NCBI GenBank assembly: GCA_020740775.1
Contig: JAHEWK010000008.1
Location: forward strand, 1,860,001-1,924,000
Origin: Ilyonectria destructans
Taxonomy: Eukaryota; Ascomycota; Sordariomycetes; Hypocreales; Nectriaceae
Direction of reading: 5' to 3'
DNA: 64,000 nucleotides
The notes beneath the pieces were generated by a model. It was not told the origin of the DNA. It saw only the letters and a list, made by a program, of their open reading frames with translations, and ran no database searches. Within the stretch, counting starts at the first letter, position 1. The number at the start of each line of letters is the position of its first letter. The translations under genes were made by a program, and so were the position numbers. Of this stretch, positions 38,459 to 48,765 are shown in pieces.

Positions 38459-40458
38459 CTATTTGAATACGCATTCCACCTCATCTTGGAGACATTGGGA
38501 ACAAATGTGCGCCCCGCCCTGGCTATGCTCACAAGGTACGTCTAGCTCAATGCAATGGTCGCACCTACCTCTGCACCTTTTCTCATGCACCGCGATGCTC
38601 TTTTGCGGTATAAGCGAAAGGCAATGAGGACATGGCACCTCGGTTGCCGAGGGCGCACCCGCGGTCTCAGTGCCTGTGCACTGAATCTCTTCGTCGATAC
38701 AGCTACTGCACGCGGAACTGGTGCCGAACCATACACAAGGAATGATGGAGTCCTTGCATTGATCACATTTGCCTCGACACCGAGCGACATGCTGGGAGAG
38801 CGTGATAGCTGATCCATACGCCTGGTCGCAGCGGCTGCAAACGTACTTGTTCTCAGCAAGATGCTCATGGCTAAAGCTGCCACATTCAAGTTTACGTTTC
38901 GCGCATCGCTCGCATCTTTTACCTAGCCGGAAAAGACACGGGGCATTCCCTTTCATGCACTCGCTGCATTTGCCCTTGCATTGTGGCAGATGGTTCTTCA
39001 GGTTCCAAGGCCACATGAGGTGTCCGCATCTCTCGCATGGCACCTTGACCGCAGTCTGAGCCGGGAGTGTTGGAGTGTGACTGAAGTCAGAACACCCCAG
39101 GCCGTTTTTGATACAGCGCTCGCATCTCTTTACCCTGTTGCCATTCTTCAAACAGGGAACATCCGCATCTTGGCAATGTTTGCATCTTCCTTTGCACTTT
39201 TTGATATGCTCAGGCCCACGCTTCGGTAAAGGCCCACCACATCGCTCGCAAGGAGCATCGGCGTGACTGAATTCAGTACAATCCAACCCGTTTTGTAAGC
39301 AACCCTGGCAACTATCCGCTTTCGCACTTTTGATGCATGCTAGGTCGCTATCTCGGCACGACTTGCACCTTCCTTTGCAGGTCTTCTCATGCTTGCGTGC
39401 GGTCTCATCATGAGGAAACAGCCGGCCACATCGCTCGCAACTTGACTTTTCTCGGAGGTTTGGCTGTTGCTTCGCAGGCTGCGCCTCTTCAGAAGAGTCT
39501 CCATCTGCAGTTGATTGCTTTTCAGTACGAGAGGCCTTGTTTTGAGACGGTCTTGCAGGTATTGGTGAGTTCGTAGCGCTGGGAAAGCCTCCAGCCTCGG
39601 GAAAGCTCTGGACTTCAGAAGGCACGTTAGCTTCAGGAAAGGTCTGTTTTTCAGAAGGCTTATGGACTTCATGAACACCCTCTTCCTCCACGGCGCTTTC
39701 TTCAACAAGGCCGTCTTCTCCAGAGCCCTTCCTCCCAGATAGTCTTGTGGTTATTGTTGAGTCGTTGTCGTCAGCAGTACTCTGAGTTTCAAAAGTTGTC
39801 TGTGTTTTCGAAGGCCCCTGAACTTCATGAAAGTCTCCTTCCTCTGCAGTATTTCCCGCAACAAGCTCATCTTCTGAAGTAGAGTCTGCGTTGCTAGCTC
39901 CAGAGACAGATCTCTTGATGTCCTTGAACGTGGGCAACGTTTCGTTCAAAGACACTTCTTCGACTTCAGAAAAGGATCGCCTGGTGCCTCTGTGAACAAG
40001 TGTGGTCTTATCACGTGGATCCAAATGACTTCGTTCGTCGGGAGACTTATCATGTTTCATGTCTGGGAAGGAGCTCTCGATGCCCGTCCTCTTCTCTTTG
40101 GCTGTTACCGAATGAGGCCTATGAAAAAGTGCTGTTGAGGTCCTTGTGGGGTCTGTCGGAGTAGAACGGCTTGTAACCTGAGGTGCAACGACAAATGGGC
40201 TCAAATACTTCGGGCTGTCAACCAGCATGAATATTGACGTAGCATCCACCCCCTCCGCTGATGTGGGTTTGCCCTTTTTTCGAAATGGCTCATGTTGAAT
40301 GGTGTTTTGGCTTGCTCCTTCAAAGATCAAGTTTGGGGTTTGTGAGAGTAACTCTGAGAGACACTGCTTGACGTCGTCATCCAGGCTTGTCAGTGAGTTC
40401 CCGACTCTTGTTTGCTCATCCACGGACGGCACTCCAGATTCAACGGGATGCTCAAGTC
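38459..40458 (-). CDS. Protein with five tandem C2HC-plus-Zn2Cys6-like modules (orphan; 5' end unresolved)
   Basis: A 657-codon open frame read from 40,432, of no family I recognise. The first 330 residues are polar, acidic and Ser/Thr/Pro-rich, with repeated phrases such as EEGDFHEVQGPSKTQ and EEEGVHEVHKPSEKQ. From residue 332 to 654 five modules follow, at about 332-385, 395-447, 466-517, 532-585 and 601-654. Each has C-x2-C, a His and a Cys (finger-like), then K/R-G-R/K-C-x2-C-x6-C-x7-9-C-x2-C-x6-C, the spacing of a Zn2Cys6 binuclear cluster. Zn2Cys6 factors normally have one cluster. The frame lacks an ATG until residue 69 (40,228) and is open upstream to about 40,470. It therefore probably starts as an internal exon; a possible acceptor gives 40,458. 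Metal binding is inferred; nucleic-acid or protein binding is a guess. Confidence 0.7.
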
Positions 40459-41324
40459 CTGGACCAAATCAGACCAAATCACTTCCGAGCTCCAGGCGGG
40501 CAACTGTGCCCAGTCTTGCCATTCGGGTAGAGGGATGTCGACGAATAGTCTTCCAAGAACCTCGAAACTCTTTGCAATAGACCCCACGTTCTTCCGCAAC
40601 CTTTTGCTGGTCCAGACACTCTTATTAACCTGTACCCGCGGACATTGGGAAACGTCTCGTTGGAGCAGTCTGAGAATCCTGGTGATCGGGAGATACTCCG
40701 CAGACATCACCGGGACAGTCAATATGACCTGGGTTATGTCATTTGTACGCACTTCCATAACAAGGTCGTTCTTCGTCAATAGCCTATGAACCTCAGCTCT
40801 GCAGATACGTATAATTAGCTCGTTTACGACTGGGTGATGCTTGATTGCTCTGCTTGGGGTAAAAGACTTCGGCAACCCCTCTGCGCTTCGTTAGTTATTG
40901 TTCAGCCCGCCGCCACGTCCCGTGCAGGACCAGTGCGTATGGAGAGGTATGACACGTTTGAAGAAGTACTCACCGCTCAGCTGATTCCAGTTCTGTGGCA
41001 ACAGAATTTCCTTGTTGAAGAGGGCGCTTCGCTTTTGAGTGAAGAGCCAAATGCAATTGATCGGGAAAAAGGCCGTGGAGTATGAATGTCATAGATCAGT
41101 TGCCAAACCCAGCCGTTTTCAATATCGCTCCTGAAAGCTTGCGCCCTCCAAGTGCAACTGGTAAGCGTCCGACCATTGGCCAATTTTTCGGATTTCTCTC
41201 CGCATAGTAGCAGGCGAGAAATTTTGGGGCTTGGAGTAAGGCGTTGGTGGTCTTTGGCAGGCGCTATGATGCTAAAACCACTCTGTTTGGCGGAATGTCG
41301 AAGATATACCAGTAGCTCCTTTTC
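40390..41324 (-). CDS. Upstream coding segments, probable 5' part of the zinc-module gene
   Basis: A 160-codon frame (40,880-40,390) with protein-like composition (KHHPVVNELIIRICRAEVHR, RILRLLQRDVSQ) matches no family I know. It joins upstream coding sequence (NKEILLPQNWNQLS) through a good intron at 40,881-40,973: GTGAGT donor, CTAAC branch site, CGCAG acceptor, 93 nt. Further upstream another frame is open to about 41,324 (YLRHSAKQSGFSIIAPAKDH) but lacks an ATG, and the link between frames is not clear. At its 3' end the 160-codon frame overlaps the zinc-module frame in a different phase. I could not find a normal-length intron joining them, so either a splice site was missed, the locus carries a frameshift, or these are two genes. 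Confidence 0.4.
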
Positions 41325-41330
41325 CAAGAT

Positions 41331-42465
41331 CTAGCTTCTCCAGCAGATCTAACTTTTTCAAGATGCAGCTGTTACTGCAGCTCATCAAGGTATTGTAAAA
41401 GGTAACCAGTTGGACGAGAAACCTTAGTCTGTCTGAGTAAACTGTTGACCTTTGAATGGATTGGGTATATGGTCTGTATTGTTGATCCTATTATTGGTGT
41501 TTTTTTTTTACTGTTGAGCTTCTACTCCCCCCTCTGGGTATGTGTGTACTAGGGCATCCTAACCTCTTGATACCAGCAGCTCCTCAAAAGTTGACGCCGC
41601 TTGTGAATCTCCATGAGGCAGAGGAATACCTCCCTCTGGCGGGTTGGGGATCCGCACCCGACGTCTACTAGTCATGCTGGTGAGGAGAGGGTGCGTTCGT
41701 CGGCCACATCGAAGGACACAAGATGCTGGCGGTGGAAGAGGCCGGAAAGAGCTAAGACGATGACCGAATCGGTCAGAAAGATGAAATGAGGGCACACAGT
41801 TGACGCCGAAAGATGAGATGGGAAGGCTCGTGCGACTTGGCAGTTGTCGTTTGGAGATGCAGTATTGTTGTTGAGAAGATGTCGATAGACGGTGAATAGG
41901 GAGTGCAGGGCAGGATTAGTTATTGCAGTGCTAGTACCTGCACAATACACTCTGACCTGTACTGGTATTGGCGAATTGCAGTGGTGTTAGAAGACGAATC
42001 GAGGTAAATACCCACCACGCAGGTGTCGTTGGAATGACTCTAGTGGAATCACGGGGACGAATGAGAACTGTATGATGATGACTAAGCTAGCTATCTGCTT
42101 CTGTGGCAGACGGTGTGTCGCTGGGGCGATCACCGCTGTCGCTGTATGTCTAGCATCTCAGGCGTCAAACGGGATAAGTCGGAATGCAGGTCCGACAGTC
42201 GGGTCTACTAACAGACTTATCTACCGAGTTTTTTTTTTGGAGTTCCATTGTTGAGGCAGCAGGCGTACCCTAATAGTGGGGCTAGATTCATGTGGGTAGA
42301 TGAGTCAGCCACTAAAGGTTGGGTTGGAAAAGAATTTTCTTTTAGTTCTAATACTCATTGCTCGCTTGATTTGCGCAATGCTTGCAGGGTCCCTTGTTCT
42401 TCTCCCGCTATAACCAGATTCACGATTGCCGCGCCTTGAACATTTGGCTGGAAATCTTCTTCACA
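41331..42465. other. Divergent region between orphan gene and GMP synthase
   Basis: About 1.1 kb upstream of two oppositely oriented genes. T-runs occur at about 41,500 and 42,230. No open frame above 100 codons and no recognised motif were found. It probably holds both promoters and perhaps undetected first exons of the orphan gene. Confidence 0.5.
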
Positions 42466-45192
42466 ATGAGCGACACACTTGAAGCGGCGCCGCCGCACGA
42501 TGCCTTCGACGTAAGGACGAAGCATTCTCAATTCTCGATCTAAGACCTTCTGAGCTGACCATTACTGTCGTCAAGACCGTGCTCGTCGTGGATCTAGGAT
42601 CCCAGACCAGTCATGTTCGTTCTGCCCAGCTACTCCTGCTATGCGGGTAACAAGAACTAACAAAACCAAAGCTCATCTTGAGACGGCTGAGATCTCTTGG
42701 CGTTTACTCTGAGATGTTACCTTGTACCCAAAAGCTCAAAGATCTGGCTTGGAAACCGGTTGGGATTATTCTTAGCGGGGGCCCGTCAAGCGTGTATTCC
42801 CCCGACGCCCCGAGCGTGGATCCGCTGGTGTTCGAGCTCGGTGTTCCTGTGTTGTAAGTTGCACGCCAAAAGCATGATGAAAAGGTCGCTAATATCTACG
42901 AAGAGGGGTTTGTTTTGGCAATCAACTGATTGGTATTCTCGCCCCTTGGTGTCCGGACGATCATTGACTAACGGCTGTCCCAGCGTGGCGAGTAAACCCA
43001 AGCAATGTGGCACCCGGCCTGAAGCGTGAGTACGGGGAAACCTCGATGGCCATCCGCAAGGTTGGCAGCCATGCCGATCGGCTTTTCGAGGGATTGGGAG
43101 ACTCTTTGAACGGTTCGTTATGCAGCTGGTGTTCGTCTGGCTTAGCCTGATGCGTATCTGACGTTCTCTGACTAGTTGTAATGAGCCATTTTGACAAGGT
43201 CGTTCATCTGCCCGACGGCTTCAAGACCATTGCCACCACTAAGAACAGCGAGTTTGCTGGCATTGCCCACGAGTCTCTGCCTATCTTCGGTATGTGCATC
43301 TTCTCGAAGCTCACGCTAAAGTTTGCTGATAAGTATGACCGATAGGCATCCAATTCCACCCTGAGATCTCGCACACAGAGCGGGGGACTGACATTATCGC
43401 CAACTTCGCTCTCAAGATCTGCGGTGCCCGAGCGGACTGGAAAATGGACAACTTCTCAGAGAGGGAAATCGTTCGGATTCGGAAACTGGTTGGCGACAAC
43501 GCACAGGTTGTATGTGTTTCCCTTGCCCAGCGACACATGTTAGCTTGCTCATTAGTTCGCAGATTGGAGCTGTTAGTGGAGGAGTGGACAGCACTGTAGC
43601 TGCCAAGCTGATGAAAGAAGCTATTGGAGACCGATTCCACGCAATCCTTGTGGACACTGGTGAGATAACGTCGCTCGACAAGATATTCACCCGCTTACTA
43701 GTAATGTTCTGATGTCTATTAGGTCTGATGCGTCTGAATGAATGCGAGCAGGTTAAAGAAACCTTAAATAAGCATCTAGGGATTAACCTCACCGTGGTGG
43801 ACGGATCCGAGCTTTTCCTCGGTCGTCTTGCCGGGATTACGGAGCCTGAAGCTAAGAGGAAGATTATCGGAGGGACTTGTGAGGTAACCCCCTGGAAGCT
43901 GGCTAGCCTATCATACTGACCTTAGATAATAGTTATTGACCTCTTTGAAATTGAGGCACTCCGGTAAGCCTACGCTCGTCACCTTTCGAACCGTGGAAGA
44001 CTATACCTAACCCTGTATTCAGTATAGAGAAAGAAGCAGAGCACACACCGCGTGCCGGAAAGGTTGAATGGTTCCTTCAGGGAACACTGTATGGTCAGTT
44101 GTTCACTTTGCTCACCAAGGATCGAAAATTCATTAACCCCGTCTAGCGGATATTGTGGAAAGCTTGAGTTTCAAGGGAGCCGCCAGTTCTACGATCAAAT
44201 GTAAGTCTCTCTGTTATACATTCCTCGTTGCCCCCTTTAGCGGCGAATGCGAAACCGTTTGCGCCTCAACCACAAAGGCAAACCCCTCGCAACACCTTGC
44301 GCCGCTCGAGTTACTCTTCCTAACTTCCCATCCGCCCCGTGTCGTTGCAGAACTAAGGCTCGTATAGCTCATCATAATGCCGGAGGACTTCCTGCTCGCA
44401 TGCAAAACGGCGTAAGTTTCACTCAATTCGACATTTTGATGAAGATACTGATAAACAACAGGACGCACAACTGAAGCTCCTTGAGCCGCTTCGAGAGCTG
44501 TACGTTATTAGTCTTGAACATGAATCTCATAGGAGGGTAATTACTTGTCGCGGTCGCTAAAGATACATAGTTTTAAAGACGAAGTGCGGGCGTTCGGACG
44601 GCAACTGCAGATCCACGAGGAGCTCATTGGGAGACATCCCTTCCCGGGCCCGGGTTTGGGTATCAGGATTCTCGGCGAAGTCACCCGCGAGCGAGTCGAA
44701 ATTGTGCGCCAGGCGGATCACATCTTCATCTCCATGATCCGAGAGGCCGGGATTTATGACGAGGTTCGACGCGACCACCTGTCATCTGAGAGAAAGTTTG
44801 CTAAAGAGATTTTCCAGGTCACCCAAGCCTACGCCGCACTTGACACAAACAGAGGTACCCCCTTTCTTCCATTTTACGAATTTGTAGCGATATCTGACTT
44901 TTGCGTTCGTCGCCACAGCCGTCGGTGTACAGGGGGATGCCAGGGTCTATGGCTACATCTGCATTCTGCGAGCCGTAACCAGCTTGGATATGATGAGTGC
45001 CGAGCCATACGAATTCAAGTGGAGTCTCCTCAAGGCCATCAGCAGGCGGATTGTGAACGAAGTAGACGGCATCGCGAGGGTGGTATACGACACCACGTCA
45101 AAGCCTCCAGGTGAGAGCCTCCTGTATACTTCTCTCCTTTCGCATGCTTGTGATATTGACAGAGGCCGATAGGTACGATTGAGTTGGAGTGA
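42466..45192 (+). CDS. GMP synthase (glutamine-hydrolysing), intron-rich copy
   Basis: Eighteen exons splice to 544 aa, the usual length. Exons: 42466-42510, 42576-42614, 42672-42853, 42904-42932, 42984-43112, 43176-43289, 43346-43509, 43563-43659, 43723-43878, 43933-43963, 44023-44093, 44147-44200, 44368-44411, 44462-44499, 44571-44763, 44818-44854, 44919-45110, 45173-45192. It converts XMP, ATP and glutamine to GMP. The amidotransferase half has nucleophile C92 (GVCFGNQ) and H184/E186 (IQFHPEISH). The ATP-pyrophosphatase half has the P-loop SGGVDS at 239-244, followed by [26 protein letters not shown] and [16 protein letters not shown]. The end reads SKPPGTIELE where homologues usually have IEWE. 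All junctions preserve frame and restore family residues. Introns are 50-71 nt except one of 167 nt. Seventeen introns is unusual, so a divergent second copy is likely. Confidence 0.88.
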
Positions 45193-45977
45193 TGCTCACC
45201 GATCGGGTTCAAAGAATTATTTCCAGGCTGTCCTTCTGGCGCGGACCTGATTTGGCGTTCAGACGGATAGTTGAGATTTGCGGAATAGAGGGATAGTTTT
45301 CTTTGGGGCGGATTTGCGAAATAGGAGGTTACATGACTTGACTCGACTCCCTAGCGACTTTGCAACGGTGGCCATATCGCCATCTGCGTAGTTCGGCTCT
45401 GAATGCCTGAAGTGATCTTGGTGTCAGCTCAGCTGATTCCACATTGACTTGTCGCCATTAGTGTCTGGTCTGTTCTCAATCCGGAAGCTAAGTCAATCCA
45501 GGGGGTTGCTACGCCTGCCGACTCTAGGTCTGGAGAAATGAGACTACAAGGGTGACTAAATGCAAGGTCCTTCGGCCTTTCTGCTGGTTTCGGGGAATCC
45601 GAAAGCTGCTCCTATGGCAGCGGCACAGGCATTCCAGGAAGTCACTGCAACTTTCCATCCACCGTCACGATGATACGGTGGAGGCACAGACTTTACGGTG
45701 AAATCTGTGCAAGGGTGTGGCTGGATGCCTCAACTCAGGGTCGGCTCAGGGTCGGCTCAGGCTAAAAGCAGCGAGGCAACGTACTGTGATTGAGAGTATC
45801 TATTTATTTACTATAAAAGTTTTAATAATACTTACTTCTAATAGAAGATATTTAAGATGATTATCATCTATTATTCCTAGCTGCTAACTAGTATCCAATA
45901 CTACCTTACACACTAACAACACAACCCTAGAGCTAGTCATATATAAGGCGAGATCGCATCTTTCATTTCACTTCAGA
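45193..45977. other. Convergent intergenic region with AT-rich patch
   Basis: Lies between the 3' ends of GMP synthase (+) and the ZW10/Dsl1 gene (-). An 11-bp repeat built on GGCTCAGGGTC occurs near 45,734-45,762. An AT-rich patch spans about 45,790-45,930 and contains the small palindrome AGATGATTATCATCT. No gene, terminal repeats or target duplication was found. Confidence 0.55.
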
Positions 45978-48765
45978 TCATCCAGCTAGAGGCGCTGGTT
46001 TGGCTTGAATCTCGCGGATCGTCTCCCTCGTTCGCGAATTTGCCTCAAAGCTGGCCTCAATCAGGTCGATGACCTCCCTGGCAGCAAAGTGCAGACTTAG
46101 CTCGCTCTCGAACCACATGTAACGGACTTCATTCAGGTTACTCTGCAGCACTTCGCTGAGATATTTCAGCCGTAGCCAACTGGGGGCAAACTGTGCCGTC
46201 TCGGGATGAGAGTCCTTGTCGCCACTACCTGGGAAGAGGTCATCAAGCTCGGTAGCTGCGGTTATGAGCTTGGCGATGTTGTAGGCCTCGTCCTGGCCGA
46301 TGGAGGGCATCTCTAAGACGTCGGTAATGAGTTTTGTGGCGAGTGCATCTGCGAGGGAGCCAATGGCCTGGGTCCAAACAGAGCGCGCGAGGATTGGCTC
46401 CCAGGTGGCAGCCATGGTACGGATGCGCGCGGTTCCCGACTCGATACATGACTCGGTCTCGTCCTGTTGCATTACGCTTTGTGAGCCGCCGAGGAGATCA
46501 CGCAGAATTGTCTTCTGAATGTTCATCTCGTTGGCATAACTGCGGTTCGCGAAGTTCTGAAGGCTCTTTATGTCATTGTCAAGACGGAGCATGTTCCGGG
46601 CTCGTGGAGTAAGGTCTTCGCGCTTCTTCCAGCCGTCCGAGAACTCGGTGAGCTTTTCGGCCAGGTACATGGCATCGTTGTATAGGAACCTGTATTATAG
46701 TTAGTGCTGTATCTCCTGCGATGCTTCCAGAGCACACTTACATATTGCCGCCATCGCTGAATGAATAATAGTAGGGAGAGATGGCCCTGAACAGAGCCAG
46801 GGCGAAGGTGGGTAAACTGAAGAGACCCGGTGCTGTGGCCGCAACGGATGTATGCTCACTGTCCTCTCTAGTGAGCTTGGCGCCATCCTCTAGGATGGCC
46901 GAGATGAGTTCGAGCACAGGATCGGGCATGGAGGATATGTTGTACGTCTCCCGGAGGACGAGCTCTCTGGTCTGCTCCTGTGCCTTGGTTGGCTTGCTTC
47001 TAGGGGCTATCGGCTCTGGTTCTGCTTCTTGAGCCGTCTCATCATCGCCCCATCCCCAAGCTGCGGCACTGTCGTCTTCATCGTCGTCCTTTCCATCAAC
47101 TTTCTTCTCCACTTTCTCCGCCTCTTTCTTGCCCTCCGAGGACTCCCCGGTATTGTCTTCCTCGTTCCAGCCCCAGGCATCTGCACCGTCATCTTCGTCG
47201 GTCTTTGAGGCACCTGGGGCCTTGGTTTCGGGGTTGGCTGAATTATCAGCCTCGTCTTTGTCCTCATCCCATGATTCGCCCCACGCGTCACCCCAATCAT
47301 TGGATTCGGTAGGGGCCGCTGCCCCCGAAGTTTTGCTGAGTTCCTTTCCCTCTGAAATGGACACCATCTGCTTCTCGATCTTTTCGACTTCTTTTGGATT
47401 GCCAATCCCGCCCAGGAGTCTGGACCGGACCGTATCAAGAGTCGTTTCCCGGCACTTCCCGAGCCAGATCGAGGGGGCGTTATCCACCCAGTTCTTCAGC
47501 TCGTCGAAACCAATGTACCCATCCCTCTCCAGAGCTTCGCAGAATTCCCGTGCCCTCTCAATCGTTGCCTGAAAATTCCCCATCTCCTTCAATGCCGAAG
47601 GGACAACCGAGTCGAGCCATTCTCCAACGAGTCTTGGGATGACATCAGCCATCATGAATTTGCCGAGTGAAGGCAGCAGATCCGAGGGGAGGTGTTGAGC
47701 AAGAAAGGCGAAAATGGTTTCAAGGTCGGATAGCAGAGCTTCGACTGTCTGGTCAGCCTGCCCCGACAACTGCAAGACGTCATCCTGTACTTGTACTTTG
47801 GGCAGAGCATCGCTTCTGCTATCCATACGAGGAGTCACGATTGCGCCGTCCAGGTTGCGCCACAGTTGCTCCATGCGTTCGTCAACCTCCTTATACGCCT
47901 TTAGACCAACTACAGCATCGGCAAGATTCATCTGTTCACCTGTAAAAGTTAGAACGGAAGCGAGAAAGTTACGGCTCAGAGCAGGTGTTTACCCTCAATG
48001 TCATTGTAGACGGCAATCTGTCGGGAGTCAATGTTGACATGGACCAAAGCCTTCCAAACATGATCGAACACTTCGTGGACGGCAGACTTGAGCTCGAAGC
48101 TCCGTATATTGAGCAACTTCATGACCCTGCATGTTTTGCTGACCCCGACTTCATCGATGGCGATCCATGATTCTTTGCGACGGTTAGTCGTGGTACGAGG
48201 ATGGGTGAGAATGGCTGGACCTACTCTCAAGAAGATGCAATGAATCGAGGATGCGGCGGTCATCTTTTGCGACCTCAACCTCTGCAAGCAGCCTATTGAC
48301 CTTTTGAATCCTTCGCAAGACACTGTGGAGCTGTTGGCTGTACTGGACCTCTCGATTTAAGAACTCGGCCTTCTCCTCGGCATCCTCGATGGATTCACCT
48401 GAGACGTCTGGAGCCTCGGACTGCCGCACAATATCATTGGCGATAGTCCTTGAGCGAATGATGTCTTCTTGCAGGGTCTTGTGGTTTCTGGCCCATGAGC
48501 TAGCGTCCTCTTTTGTCTCTTCGTCGAGGGTGGTGAGCTCGGTCTACCGGATTTGTGAGTATTTTGGATTGTCAGGGAGCTTCCCCGGATGGAGCCAAAA
48601 TACCTCGAGGGCTTTTTTGGCCTTAGCTAGGGCCTGGATCGCTGGTTGTAGGTTGGTTTCGGAGACGGGAGGAAGGTGGGAGATGTCCTCGGGAAAGCGG
48701 CCTTCGAGGGAGAAGGCGACGAGGGCGTCGCTGAGTTGCTGCGACGACTCTGTGGCTGCGGCCAT
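45978..48765 (-). CDS. ZW10 / Dsl1-type vesicle-tethering protein
   Basis: Five exons (48765-48604, 48543-48225, 48172-47993, 47939-46742, 46689-45978) with introns of 60, 52, 53 and 52 nt give 856 aa. The protein is helical throughout, with coiled-coil-like N-terminal heptads. It resembles the fungal ZW10/Dsl1 family, whose complex tethers Golgi-derived COPI vesicles at the ER. Residues about 425-525 form a very acidic loop with three tryptophan clusters: NDWGDAWGESWDED (W436, W440, W444), DAWGWNEED (W476, W478) and AAWGWGDDE (W515, W517). Yeast Dsl1 has a comparable acidic Trp-containing 'lasso' that binds the COPI coat, which favours the Dsl1 role over a kinetochore role. An upstream in-frame ATG at 48,789 would add eight residues. 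It converges on GMP synthase. Confidence 0.85.

Noticed and set aside
40459..40490. 10-bp tandem duplication (TGATTTGGTC twice, minus strand) as the cause of the phase break in the orphan gene
   Set aside because: Removing one copy does not connect the two frames; it runs into a TGA stop instead.
41040..41090. Short minus-strand peptide beginning MTFILHGLF as start of the orphan gene
   Set aside because: It reads nicely for 40 codons, but its phase at the 40,973 donor does not continue into the long 160-codon frame; it stops after about 30 further codons.
42854..42990. Apparent loss of the catalytic Cys motif in GMP synthase
   Set aside because: Reading straight through suggests a broken motif, but a 29-nt exon at 42,904-42,932 between two introns restores [11 protein letters not shown] with correct phase on both sides.
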